Assembly: GCF_000204925.1 (NCBI RefSeq)
Contig: NC_015435.1
Span: forward strand, 1,505,160-1,569,159
Length of the DNA: 64,000 bases
Reading direction: 5' to 3'
Source: Metallosphaera cuprina Ar-4
GTDB taxonomy: Archaea > Thermoproteota > Thermoprotei_A > Sulfolobales > Sulfolobaceae
The notes beneath the pieces were generated by a model. That model ran no database searches. It worked only from the letters and a program-made list of their open reading frames with translations, and had not been told where the DNA came from. Below are positions 36,602 through 45,623 of the stretch, in pieces (position 1 is the first letter of the stretch; each line of letters starts with the position of its first letter). The position numbers were made by a program, and so were the translations under genes.

Positions 36602-38227
36602 TCATAACTTCTTAGATTCGGTGGCTTGCTTCCTCAAAAGATACTTTTGAACCTTTCCTGTGGACGTCATGGGGATTCTATCGAACTCCACTACTTTAGG
36701 ACATTCAAACTCTGCTAATATGCTCTTGCAGAAGTCAATTACCTCACTGGGAGTTAGCTTCACTCCTTCTTGAGTCTCTATCCTGGCTACGACCTTCTCG
36801 CCCTTCTCCTCTGGGATCCCGTACACTGCCACCCTCTTTACTCCTGGAATTTCCATCAGGGTCTTCTCAACTAAAACGCTTGATACTCTTCCTTCTGGAG
36901 TGAAGATTAGATCTTTAAAACGATCTATAACCTCTACGTAACCATCAGGATGAACTACCGCCGCATCACCCGAATGGAACCAACCTCCCCTGAAGGACTC
37001 CTCAGTCCTCTTTGGATCTTTGTAGTAACCAAGAGCTACGTTATTGCCCCTCATCACCACCTCCCCTATGGTTCTGCCGTCCCTAGGAACCGGCTCGTCA
37101 TGAGGATCCAAAACGTCCATTTCGAAACCGACGTAGGGGACACCCTGTCTGGACTTTAACTTGGCTTGTTCCCCTATTGGCAAGGAGTTCCACTCTTCCT
37201 TCCATTCGCAGATTGAGTGGGGACCGTATGTCTCAGTTAGACCGTAAACGTGACACATGTAACCTCCTAACTCTTGAACTGTCCTAAGAGTGACAGGAGC
37301 TGGTGGTGAGCCTGCTACGATCATATGGATTTTCCTATTAAACTTTAGATCGTTTTCCTTCATGTAATTTACCAAGTCTATGAACAGAGCAGGAGGTCCG
37401 CTCATGTGACTTACTCTCTCATTGCGAATCACGTCATATACGGTCTTAGGCTCCACCTTATCTAAGTACACGTTAGTAGCTCCGACAGCAACAGTAGCCC
37501 AGGCGAAGCCCCAAGCAGCTGCGTGAAACATGTTTAATGTCCAAAGGTAAACCGAGTTTAAATCAAGCTGGTGTTCTAAAGCCTCCATTACTGCGTTAAG
37601 GAAAGCTCCTCTATGGTGGAGCATGACTCCCTTTGGTAGTCCAGTGGTGCCTGATGTGTAATAGATCCCAATAAGGGAGTACTCCTCCTTAACAGGTATT
37701 GGAATCTCTGAGAAGGATCCTAATCCCAAGAATTCCTTAAAAGTCGTCACGTCCTTTTTGGCTGACTCATTTGCTATTGGATTTTCATTATTCTCAATTA
37801 GAACTAACTTAGCTTTTATCTCCTTCCTTATTTCAGCCAAGTTAGCTAAGAACGATTCCTCTACAATTACGACCTCTGACTCAGAATGATTAATAATGTA
37901 AGCTATCTCTTTTGGTGAAAGTTTAGGGTTTATCGGAACTAAAACGCCATTCGCGTAAGGAACGCTATAGTACAACTCCAAGAATTCCGGTCTATTGCTA
38001 GATATTATTGAAACCTTTCCTTCCCTTTGAAGCCCCAGCTTTAAAAGAGAGTTGGCTTGAATCATTACGTCCTTATAAAAGTCCTGATAGGAGAGCCTCT
38101 TCTCTTTATAAACTAGGGCAGTTTTATCCTTGAAGTACTTCCTCATCCTCTCCAAGAAGACTAAAGGCGTCAGCACAGTATACCATGACTTCGTTTTATC
38201 AACTCCAGGATAGTTGGGGGACTCCAT
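36602..38227 (-). CDS. AMP-forming acyl-CoA synthetase
   Basis: About 541 residues of the ANL family: 'YYTSGTTGLPKGVMLHHRG', 'CHVYGLTETYGPHSIC', 'FHSGDAAVVHPDGYVEVIDR' and the lysine motif 'TSTGKVQKYLLRKQ'. The long-chain/medium-chain type is likely, with the extra 'AAAWGFAWATVAVGATNVY' region of fatty-acyl synthetases. I prefer the ATG at 38227: the upstream TTG at 38245 would precede the transcription start implied by the TATA-like box at about 38256-38268. An APC permease gene lies 78 nt upstream on the same strand, so an uptake-activation pair is plausible. Confidence 0.9.
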   Translation of the reverse strand: MESPNYPGVDKTKSWYTVLTPLVFLERMRKYFKDKTALVYKEKRLSYQDFYKDVMIQANSLLKLGLQREGKVSIISSNRPEFLELYYSVPYANGVLVPINPKLSPKEIAYIINHSESEVVIVEESFLANLAEIRKEIKAKLVLIENNENPIANESAKKDVTTFKEFLGLGSFSEIPIPVKEEYSLIGIYYTSGTTGLPKGVMLHHRGAFLNAVMEALEHQLDLNSVYLWTLNMFHAAAWGFAWATVAVGATNVYLDKVEPKTVYDVIRNERVSHMSGPPALFIDLVNYMKENDLKFNRKIHMIVAGSPPAPVTLRTVQELGGYMCHVYGLTETYGPHSICEWKEEWNSLPIGEQAKLKSRQGVPYVGFEMDVLDPHDEPVPRDGRTIGEVVMRGNNVALGYYKDPKRTEESFRGGWFHSGDAAVVHPDGYVEVIDRFKDLIFTPEGRVSSVLVEKTLMEIPGVKRVAVYGIPEEKGEKVVARIETQEGVKLTPSEVIDFCKSILAEFECPKVVEFDRIPMTSTGKVQKYLLRKQATESKKL

Positions 38228-38323
38228 CACTTCACAATTCTTCAATAGTTGAACTAAAATAAAAATTTTACTGAAATTTCTTGTTGTTGATTTTTTATAG
38301 ATAAATTAATAATTTAATATAAA

Positions 38324-39913
38324 TTACTCCGGGGGGATCTCTTGAAATATAACGTTCATGTCTAGACCCTTCTTTTTAGACAGCATGGAGGATATGGCGT
38401 ATATGGCGAGTCCCATCCCGTAGATTAAGACTAAGGAAACGATTGTATCAATGTTTATGGGAAGAACTACAGGGTTGTTCCAGGTATAGGCTAACAAGAA
38501 AACTATGAAAGCGAAAACCAAGCTTCCAACTATGGTCACCACTGGCACTCCTGCAACCTTCCTCTTCTCTGGAAAAGTTCCGTTATATACGTTCTTCCTC
38601 AGGTAAGGCATTAATGCCGCAGATAATGCAAAGACTCCGTAACCAATTTCAAAAATTACGGTCACATCTACTAATGAGACCGGAGTGTTGAATACGTAAA
38701 GTAATACCCCCGCAATCCCTATTGCAGTGACCACAAGGGTGGCCTTTATAGGGGCTCTTGCTCTCTCGTTAACGTCAGCCAACCACTCTGGTAAAACCCT
38801 GTCAAAGGACCATGAGAACAGATACCTGACCATCCCTGTTACTAAAGGAGGATTGCTGTAAAAGTTAGGGAGCCATAGAGCCAGAAACATTATCAGGTAA
38901 AGAGGAAGACTATGAGTAACAATGAAAGCGAAGAAAGGAGTGAAATCTCCTATACTTTGAAGTTGGTTATACACCGTGTCGTTCGCTCCTGAGAAGCTTA
39001 TGTAACTCCAGGAAGTTAGAAAGTTAGAACCGAAAGCGCGAAGATTAATAAACGTGAATAAAATGTAGTATAAAGCAATTATTAGAATCGAAACGACGGT
39101 AGCATAGAGGACGTTCTTCCTTACCTGTTTCATCTCGCCGGCCCAAGACAGCGGAAGGTTGTACCACGTATAATAGTACCATATCACTGGTCCTGCAAGA
39201 AAGGTGGCGTAAATTGGATTAAACGTCTTCAATCCGTTAGATTCGGCGTCAGATATGACCTGAGAGTAAGCGTTTGAAACTCCAGTATAAGAAGAGAGCG
39301 CATGGGCGAAACTGGATGGGGTAATCTGCAAAAGACTTACGAACATGATTATTGTTGATATGAAAGTTATCACTCCTGAAACTAACACGAATCTCCATTG
39401 GGCTCTTGGAAGCGAAGCTAGAACTGAGGAAAGTAACACAATTATTAAGCCCACTGAAACGCTGCCAGCAGTTCCAGAAAACCAGGAACCTACGTTAATG
39501 AGAACCTGGCTATGATACGCTAGACCCAGTCCAGAGAACAAGTAGCCGAACCATTGTGCCCCAAGGTAACTGTAATATCCTAAGGAGAGACCGAACCCTA
39601 CAAAGAGACCAAAGTAGTTCACAAACCCTACCACTGGATGAACCGCCCTGCTATTGAACACGTAATCCCCACCCGATCTGGGCATCGCTATGCCAGCTAA
39701 ATAAAACAGGTATGCGGTGCCCAAAGTAGGGAAGAGCGTTATGAGAAAGGCCAGAGGCCAATTAGCACCTGGTGCGGTAAAAAGCCAGCTTAATATTAAA
39801 ATTGGGACTCCCCCGGTGACCAATCCGAAGGTAGCGAACATGGATGACCATGGACTTACTTCTCTCACTAAACCGGAGGACTCCCTTAGAAAGAGGGTCT
39901 TCTTTTCATCCAT
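38324..39913 (-). CDS. APC-superfamily amino acid/organic permease
   Basis: A 529-residue integral membrane protein with about 12 helices and the N-terminal '[17 protein letters not shown]' of archaeal APC permeases. '[21 protein letters not shown]' corresponds to the conserved helix 3 region of the family, where the small-residue motif helps bind substrate. The C-terminus is short and basic. The substrate is unknown; amino acids are typical. It is upstream of an acyl-CoA synthetase gene on the same strand. Confidence 0.9.
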   Translation of the reverse strand: MDEKKTLFLRESSGLVREVSPWSSMFATFGLVTGGVPILILSWLFTAPGANWPLAFLITLFPTLGTAYLFYLAGIAMPRSGGDYVFNSRAVHPVVGFVNYFGLFVGFGLSLGYYSYLGAQWFGYLFSGLGLAYHSQVLINVGSWFSGTAGSVSVGLIIVLLSSVLASLPRAQWRFVLVSGVITFISTIIMFVSLLQITPSSFAHALSSYTGVSNAYSQVISDAESNGLKTFNPIYATFLAGPVIWYYYTWYNLPLSWAGEMKQVRKNVLYATVVSILIIALYYILFTFINLRAFGSNFLTSWSYISFSGANDTVYNQLQSIGDFTPFFAFIVTHSLPLYLIMFLALWLPNFYSNPPLVTGMVRYLFSWSFDRVLPEWLADVNERARAPIKATLVVTAIGIAGVLLYVFNTPVSLVDVTVIFEIGYGVFALSAALMPYLRKNVYNGTFPEKRKVAGVPVVTIVGSLVFAFIVFLLAYTWNNPVVLPINIDTIVSLVLIYGMGLAIYAISSMLSKKKGLDMNVIFQEIPPE

Positions 39914-40105
39914 TTCCGATTAACGAGAGATCAATCTCAGTAATTTTAAGTTTATCCTACAAAAGACACTCCTCAATATTAAACTGGATAATATCCTAAT
40001 ATTCAGTCCCACGGGAGATCTGCTCCTCTGTGTTTTAATATAACCTGTAAAGTATAAGTTTATTTAAATAATAAAAATAAAAAGGTCTAATAGAATACTT
40101 TTCTT

Positions 40106-40675
40106 ATGAGAATAGTCATATCCTGTATGGATAGGAGATTAAACAAGTTTTTAGAAAAGAACTATAATGACGGGGAAACCGTCTTCATCAGAAATGCTGG
40201 AGCTAATATCAATTCTCTGAAGGAAACGAAAGCTCTAATTAAAAAAGCGGATGAGATAATCATACTACCTCACACCGACTGTGGAGCTATGGGCGTAGTT
40301 GAGAGAGCCTTAAATGGAGAGAAGTTGCCTAATGGCCTTGATACTTTAATCTCTCCCTTCTTAGGAAAAGGGAAACTAACGAGAGCACAGCTTGAGCAGC
40401 TTAATCCGGTTGTCCAGGAGACGGCTTTAAAATCCTTAACTAACGCTAAGATCACATCAAAACTCATCAGAACGGAGGAGCTAAACGCTCCGCCCTCAAA
40501 AGACAACGTAGCCGTGATGACCTTACCATCTACAAGGAGATATTCTGAATTTGTTCCAAAAGAAATGATGTATAAAACCTTCATTATACAGAGTCAGGGG
40601 AACGACGGGGAGATAGACGCGCTGATCGCTAAGGAGTTCCTGAATGTGAGTGAAATAAAGAGGATAACATTGTAA
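40106..40675 (+). CDS. Beta-carbonic-anhydrase-like zinc protein
   Basis: A 189-residue protein with the three zinc ligands and dyad of the beta-carbonic anhydrase fold: C7 and D9/R11 in 'SCMDRRL', 'VFIRNAGAN' at 27-34, and H56-x2-C59 in 'LPHTDCGAMG'. It is divergent from bacterial Can proteins after residue 70. Homologous enzymes hydrate CO2, or in Acidianus hydrolyse CS2. An AT-rich stretch (40059-40080) upstream supplies TATA-like elements. It stands alone between a permease and the HCDH gene, so the neighbours do not indicate its function. Confidence 0.75.
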   Translation: MRIVISCMDRRLNKFLEKNYNDGETVFIRNAGANINSLKETKALIKKADEIIILPHTDCGAMGVVERALNGEKLPNGLDTLISPFLGKGKLTRAQLEQLNPVVQETALKSLTNAKITSKLIRTEELNAPPSKDNVAVMTLPSTRRYSEFVPKEMMYKTFIIQSQGNDGEIDALIAKEFLNVSEIKRITL

Positions 40676-40681
40676 TTAATT

Positions 40682-41686
40682 TTATAAACCGAATTTTTTC
40701 CCAAGTTCAAGGATTCCATTATGTAGGCCAAGCCCTAACTTTATCCCAGTCTCCAGTTCGTTCTCGTTGACTACACCTTGTGAGATAAGCCATCTAGCCT
40801 CCTCTACAGCGTCCTTAATGAGGATCTTTGGATCAGGTCCTCTATTGGCTCTAACCTCGGGCTTACCCTTACTCCAATCATAAAACCCTTTCCCTGATTT
40901 TCTACCTAGCTTACCCTGCTTAACCATTTCCGCAAGAACCGGACAATTGAAATCAAAACCTCTTTTCAATGCCTCCTTTGATATGTCGTAGTTTACGTCC
41001 AAACCAGTATAGTCAAGTAACATTATGAGTCCTAAAGGCATTCCAAGTTCATTCATAGCAACATAATCTATCTCCTCAGGGGTGAAGTTTGATAGCATCG
41101 AACATGCTGAGATGAAAAGCTTAAAGAGAACTCTATTCACTACGAACCCGAACACGTCCTTCCTTACAGGTAACGGAAACTTATTTATTGACCTAACTAG
41201 TTCTATAGCCTGGTTGAACCATCTGTCTGAGGTGTGATCTCCTCTTATCACTTCGACTAGTTTCATGAGAACGGGTGGATTGAAGAAATGCATACCTAGA
41301 AACCTCTCTGGCTCCCTCACGTATTTAGAAAGTTCAGAAATTGGGAGAGAGCTGGTATTGCTCGCTATGATGCTATCGTTCAACTTTGACACTTTCATCA
41401 AAACGTCAGCTTTTACATTGATATCCTCAAATACAGCCTCTATAACCAAGTAAGAGTCGGCCGAATCGACCAGGCTAGTAGAGACTGAAATCCTCTTCAT
41501 CACTTCATCAACGTCTATCGTACTGTCCTTCTCTTTCAATTTATTTAATGACCACTTTATGTTCTCAATGGCTCTTCTTAATGCCTCTTCCTTAATATCA
41601 AAGAGAGTTACGTCATAGCCTCGCATTGCGAAGACTTGACCTATTCCGCTTCCCATTGTGCCTGATCCCACTACGTAGATCTTCAC
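40682..41686 (-). CDS. 3-hydroxyacyl-CoA dehydrogenase (PaaH/FadB-type, single function)
   Basis: A 334-residue NAD enzyme: 'VGSGTMGSGIGQVFAMRGYD' at the N-terminus, 'GMHFFNPPVLMKLVEVI' in the middle, and a C-terminal helical domain with 'GRKSGKGFYDW'. Unlike the fusion at 30050-32005, it has no crotonase part; a short extra domain of about 60 residues follows. It is the last gene of a tight operon (thiolase, DUF35, PaaK-like ligase, HCDH); the start is a GTG that overlaps the ligase stop (GTGA). It would oxidise the 3-hydroxyacyl-CoA made by the two crotonases transcribed divergently. Confidence 0.9.
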   Translation of the reverse strand: MKIYVVGSGTMGSGIGQVFAMRGYDVTLFDIKEEALRRAIENIKWSLNKLKEKDSTIDVDEVMKRISVSTSLVDSADSYLVIEAVFEDINVKADVLMKVSKLNDSIIASNTSSLPISELSKYVREPERFLGMHFFNPPVLMKLVEVIRGDHTSDRWFNQAIELVRSINKFPLPVRKDVFGFVVNRVLFKLFISACSMLSNFTPEEIDYVAMNELGMPLGLIMLLDYTGLDVNYDISKEALKRGFDFNCPVLAEMVKQGKLGRKSGKGFYDWSKGKPEVRANRGPDPKILIKDAVEEARWLISQGVVNENELETGIKLGLGLHNGILELGKKFGL

Positions 41687-42978
41687 TTCAACACCACTCT
41701 CTTAGCCTTCCCCTCAAACCTGGGCAATGTCCCAACCGAAACGAAGTCCACCTCTGGACTCACGAAGGTTACGTTCTTTATTTCGTTGATGATCCTCTTT
41801 CTGAGGTCCTCTGAGGGAGAACTAGTCTCGATAAGGAGGAGAAACTTCTGAGGTTCCTTGGTTACTACCATTTGATACTCCGACACCTCAGAGTATTTCA
41901 TTAACACCTCATTGACCGCTGTCGGATATAGCTTAACGCCCTTGTAAAATATGACATCGTCCGACCTACCCTTCATTACAGATACTCTAGGATAGGGTAT
42001 GTCGTCCTCACTCTCAACTAGCTTGGTTATGTCTCTCGTCCTGTATCTTAGGAGAGGCATACCCTCCCTGGTCAAATGAGTGATCACGAGCTCTCCTTCC
42101 TCCCCCTCACCCAATACCTCACCTGTCTCTGGATCTATGATCTCGATCAGGAAATGATCGGTCCAAACATGCATGTAATCGTGAGAGTCAAAAGGGCATT
42201 CCTGAGCTACCCCTGGTCCTATAGCCTCGGTGAGGCCGTAAATTTCTCTAGCACCACCTCCTCTTTTAGTCAGACCTAATTCCTTCTCAATCCTCCTAAG
42301 CATCTCGGGAGTCATAGCTTCTGCACCTGGAATTGCAAGCCTTAGCTCTATATCCTTCTCAGGATCTAGACCTGCCTCCCTCATCTTCTCAGCCACAACT
42401 AGCTCATAAGAGGGAGTTCCAGTTATAACCGTAGCGCGAAAGTCCTTTATTGTCTTCACTAACGCCTCGGTCCTTCCCGTACTCCAAGGTATGACCTTAG
42501 CGCCTATCCTTTGAGCTCCTAGATGCAGACCAATACCTCCTGTGAACAGACCGTATCCGTAAATGTTAGCTATTATGTCCCCTTTGGTTACCCCTGCAGT
42601 CCTTAAGCTTCTAGCAACCAAGTTAGCCCACAGATCAATGTCGGCCTGAGTGTATGCACCGACTGTGGGAACTCCGGTAGTACCGCTGGTCATGTGCCAT
42701 CCAACAAGCTGTTCTATGCCAACTGTAAGGAACTCCCCGCCATATGGATACGCTTTCTCTCTTAGGTCCGTCTTAGTTGTGAAAGGTAACTTTTTTAGAT
42801 CGTCTTTACCTCTCACATCCTCAGGGGTCAATCCCCTCTCCTTAAACATTCTCCTGTAGAACGGACTAGCTTCGTAAACCCTCTTTATCACTCTCCTTAA
42901 CCTAAACTGCTGGACTTGCTCTATTTCCTCTTTCGTTAGAGATCTTGGGTCCGTTTCGTCATAAATCATGAACCTCAC
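41683..42978 (-). CDS. PaaK-like aryl/acyl-CoA ligase (AMP-forming)
   Basis: A 431-residue enzyme of the phenylacetate-CoA ligase family rather than the acetyl-CoA synthetase type. It has 'FTTKTDLREKAYPYG', 'GWHMTSGTTGVPTVGAYT', 'REIYGLTEAIGPGVAQEC', 'HVWTDHFLIEIIDPETGEVL', 'LTREGMPLLRYRTRDITKL' and the C-terminal 'GRSDDVIFYKGVKLYP'. Members ligate phenylacetate and related aromatic acids to CoA; some act on other carboxylates. It overlaps its neighbours on both sides in a four-gene operon. Confidence 0.9.
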   Translation of the reverse strand: MRFMIYDETDPRSLTKEEIEQVQQFRLRRVIKRVYEASPFYRRMFKERGLTPEDVRGKDDLKKLPFTTKTDLREKAYPYGGEFLTVGIEQLVGWHMTSGTTGVPTVGAYTQADIDLWANLVARSLRTAGVTKGDIIANIYGYGLFTGGIGLHLGAQRIGAKVIPWSTGRTEALVKTIKDFRATVITGTPSYELVVAEKMREAGLDPEKDIELRLAIPGAEAMTPEMLRRIEKELGLTKRGGGAREIYGLTEAIGPGVAQECPFDSHDYMHVWTDHFLIEIIDPETGEVLGEGEEGELVITHLTREGMPLLRYRTRDITKLVESEDDIPYPRVSVMKGRSDDVIFYKGVKLYPTAVNEVLMKYSEVSEYQMVVTKEPQKFLLLIETSSPSEDLRKRIINEIKNVTFVSPEVDFVSVGTLPRFEGKAKRVVLK

Positions 42979-43348
42979 CTATAACCCTTCTTCCATCACT
43001 CGATAGAACCACGGATGCTCCTATTTTAGGAATGCCCTTGATCCAGCACATCAAATCCACCCCTTCTTTAGTTCTCACTATGCCTATAACGTAATCCTGT
43101 TCGTTTTCAAAACCTTGTGGTTTAGCCTTAACTACGGTGTAGGTCATAAGTTTTCCCTCATTTGAGAGCCTAATCCAGTCTAGTTTCGAGTTCATACAAA
43201 CTGTACAATCCAGTTGAGGAGGATAATAGATCGTACCACATCTTTGACAGCGTGTAGTCCAAATCTCGCTTCTAGTTAAGCCCTCCCAAAACTTTTCGTA
43301 TCCCCTCTCTGATAATGTGTACCTTAACTCAAGAGGGATACCTTCCAT
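42959..43348 (-). CDS. DUF35 OB-fold/zinc-ribbon protein
   Basis: A 129-residue DUF35 protein with the zinc ribbon 'CQRCGTIYYPPQLDCTVC' and an OB-fold ('GKLMTYTVVKAKPQGF'). It lacks the long N-terminal extension of the DUF35 at 33033-33566. Its Shine-Dalgarno GAGGTGA overlaps the end of the thiolase gene and the ATG follows, four bases after the thiolase stop. The end overlaps the start of the ligase. It presumably forms a complex with the thiolase. Confidence 0.9.
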   Translation of the reverse strand: MEGIPLELRYTLSERGYEKFWEGLTRSEIWTTRCQRCGTIYYPPQLDCTVCMNSKLDWIRLSNEGKLMTYTVVKAKPQGFENEQDYVIGIVRTKEGVDLMCWIKGIPKIGASVVLSSDGRRVIGEVHDL

Positions 43349-43352
43349 GAGA

Positions 43353-44516
43353 TCACCTCGAAAGTACAGTGACGTATGCGTAATGCCCTGTTCCTCCGAC
43401 GTTGTGAGTCAACGCAACGTATTTCTTGAAGCTGTGTTGAAGTGAACCCGCCTCCTCCCTTAACTGCTTCGTAACTTCGTATATCATTGATAAGCCAGTA
43501 GCCCCCAAAGGATGCCCCTTAGCTTTCAATCCACCAAAGAGGTTGACAGCGACTTTACCGTCCTTCTCCGTTTGTCCCTCCCTTAAAAGTTCCGCTCCCT
43601 TCCCCTTCTCTACAAACCCTAAGTCCTCATAGGCCATGATCTCGGCTATCGTGAAGCAATCGTGAACTGTGGCGTATTCTATATCCTGAGGTGACCTTTT
43701 ACTCATAGTAAAGGCCATATTGGCGGCGTCCCTCGCTGCTCTTAATCCGGTCCACTCTCCTCTTCTAGCTATGGCGGACGTGTCGCTCCCGTAACCTATA
43801 CCCTCCACCCAAACAGGCGAGTCCACTTTAAGCTCTCTTATTTTTTCCTCTGAGGCGAAAACGACAGCTGCAGCTCCGTCACTTATTGGCGAGGAATCCA
43901 GAAGTTTTATTGGCCACGATATGATCCTGGACTTGAGCACGTCCTCCACTGTGACCCTATTCCTTAAGTGGGCCTTTTCGTTCATTGAGGCGTACTTATG
44001 AGCCTTAACCGACGCAAGCGCCATGTCCTCTTCTTTAGTTCCGTAGACCGCCATATGCCTAGTGGCGTAAAGGGCGTAGTAAGAGGGAAAAGTAGTACCA
44101 TACATGTGAAACTCCCATTGATAGTTACCTCCTCTACCTCCTATCGCAAGAGAGGTGGAAGTGTTCACTTCCGTCATCTTATCGAAACCGATTGCTAGAA
44201 CTACATCACTCATTCCTGAAGCTATCGAATTAATGGCGGTGAACGCTGCGGCGGATCCGGTAGCGCAGGCTGCCTCCACTCTCATAGGTGTCTTGCCTAC
44301 TAGCGAAGAGTACTCTGAAATTGGAGGTGCTGGGTAGAGCTCAGCACCACGATAAGCAGTACTCCCCGCAACAACGAGGTCTATATCCCTCTGTGAGACC
44401 CCCGCATCTAAGAAAGCCTCTTTGATGGCCTCCCAGGAAAGCTCCCTAACAGATACATCGTCCCTCCTTCCGAACTTAGACATGCCAACTCCTATAATTC
44501 CTACTCTCCTTTTCAT
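43353..44516 (-). CDS. SCP2-type thiolase
   Basis: A 387-residue thiolase homologous to that at 33563-34753. Active cysteine C84 in 'VEAACATGSAAAFTA'; 'KAKGHPLGATGLSM' and 'HNVGGTGHYAYVTV' at the C-terminus. First gene of the ligase-HCDH operon; the TATA-like element (about 44538-44546, minus) lies 26 nt before the ATG. It would release acetyl-CoA (or another acyl-CoA) at the end of the pathway. Confidence 0.92.
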   Translation of the reverse strand: MKRRVGIIGVGMSKFGRRDDVSVRELSWEAIKEAFLDAGVSQRDIDLVVAGSTAYRGAELYPAPPISEYSSLVGKTPMRVEAACATGSAAAFTAINSIASGMSDVVLAIGFDKMTEVNTSTSLAIGGRGGNYQWEFHMYGTTFPSYYALYATRHMAVYGTKEEDMALASVKAHKYASMNEKAHLRNRVTVEDVLKSRIISWPIKLLDSSPISDGAAAVVFASEEKIRELKVDSPVWVEGIGYGSDTSAIARRGEWTGLRAARDAANMAFTMSKRSPQDIEYATVHDCFTIAEIMAYEDLGFVEKGKGAELLREGQTEKDGKVAVNLFGGLKAKGHPLGATGLSMIYEVTKQLREEAGSLQHSFKKYVALTHNVGGTGHYAYVTVLSR

Positions 44517-44868
44517 TACGATAATTTTTCATTGGAACTATATATGTTTTCTTGATAATTTATATAACTTAAAACCTATGTATGTTGTTAACTATTGATC
44601 AGAAGAACTTTCATTAAGCAAGATCGATCATCGGGAGCTTGGAACCGACGTAAACATCATCTGTTATTTTTATTATTAGAAAAACTTCTACTGCACTTAG
44701 GAATTACAAATATAAGCAACTATATATTTACATAATTTACTTTATTATATCTATCATAGATTTAATTTAAACTACGCTTAATCATATAATTCAGCTAGTC
44801 AACAGAGTACAGAAGAAGTCTCTGCTCATGTTGAAGTCTTATATATATAATTTTCTACTAGTATATCG
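44517..44868. promoter_or_regulatory. Divergent promoter region of the paa-like cluster (352 nt)
   Basis: AT-rich intergenic region with a TATA box for each side: about 44538-44546 (minus, thiolase operon) and 44840-44850 (ATATATATAA, plus, first crotonase, 24 nt from its ATG). The middle 250 nt contain no ORF of note, no tRNA and no hairpin stronger than chance. Unusually long for this window, so regulator sites are likely but not identified. Confidence 0.55.
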
Positions 44869-45621
44869 ATGTCCTTAGTACAACTAGAAGATCGTGGATC
44901 AGTGGTTCTCGTGAAGTTAAGTAGGCCAGAGAAACTCAACGCTCTGAACCTTGAGCTAAGACAAGAGTTGCTGAAAACCCTGAGAGACTTCAACTCCGAT
45001 CAGAGCAAAAGGGTTGCCATCTTATCGGGGGAAGGTAGGGCTTTCTCAGTAGGGGCGGACCTAGGCTCGATCTCGTCCGACCTAACGGAAGACCTCAGAG
45101 CCTCTTTTTATCCCATCTTGAGGGAGATAAGGTTTGCCCAAAAGATATACATTGCGGCGATAAATGGGGTGACAGCCGGTGCCGGTATAAGCTTGTCACT
45201 TGCGTGTGACGTGAGATTGGCATCTCCGAGTTCAAAGTTCGTTACTGCGTTTCACAGTATTGGCTTGGCCCCGGACACAGGACTCACCCTTATCCTGACT
45301 AGGTTAGGAGGAACGAGGTTTCTAGATAGGCTCCTCCTAGGAGGTGAGATGAGCGCTCAGGATCTAGAAAGGGAAGGAGTAGTCAAGGTAGTAGATGATC
45401 CCTTATCGGAGGCCGTAAAAATAGCAGAACAGATCTCTTCTGGCCCATTCAAATCTTACGTCGCCTCAAAGAAACTAATAAATAGGGCTCTGTTCCCCGA
45501 CTTAGAGGAGTTCCTAGATTACGAGTCGGCACTTCAAGGTTACCTAGGTTCTACAGCAGATTTCAATGAAGGAGTAAAGGCGTTCATAGAGAAGAGGAAA
45601 CCAAGTTTTAGGGGTGAATAG
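44869..45621 (+). CDS. Enoyl-CoA hydratase/isomerase, PaaG-like
   Basis: A 250-residue crotonase. The family oxyanion-hole motifs are 'LSGEGRAFSVGADLG' and 'INGVTAGAGISLSLACDVRL'. At the position of the classical catalytic Glu it has 'FHSIGLAPDTGLTLILTRLG', the form seen in PaaG (1,2-epoxyphenylacetyl-CoA isomerase), which has FSKIGLVPDSG. That suggests isomerisation rather than simple hydration. It is the first of two crotonase genes divergent from the PaaK-like operon; the TATA box at 44840-44850 makes it leaderless. Confidence 0.88.
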   Translation: MSLVQLEDRGSVVLVKLSRPEKLNALNLELRQELLKTLRDFNSDQSKRVAILSGEGRAFSVGADLGSISSDLTEDLRASFYPILREIRFAQKIYIAAINGVTAGAGISLSLACDVRLASPSSKFVTAFHSIGLAPDTGLTLILTRLGGTRFLDRLLLGGEMSAQDLEREGVVKVVDDPLSEAVKIAEQISSGPFKSYVASKKLINRALFPDLEEFLDYESALQGYLGSTADFNEGVKAFIEKRKPSFRGE

Positions 45622-45623
45622 GA

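Noticed and set aside
44517-44868. Decayed gene or RNA gene in the 352-nt intergenic region
   Set aside because: Stops in all frames, no family-like peptide, no tRNA-like or structured element by eye; it reads as a promoter region.
30050-45621. The HCDH/ECH fusion and ligases as proof of the complete 3-hydroxypropionate/4-hydroxybutyrate CO2 fixation cycle
   Set aside because: Acetyl/propionyl-CoA carboxylase, methylmalonyl-CoA mutase, 4-hydroxybutyryl-CoA dehydratase and reductases are not in the window; the fusion alone cannot decide between fixation and degradation.
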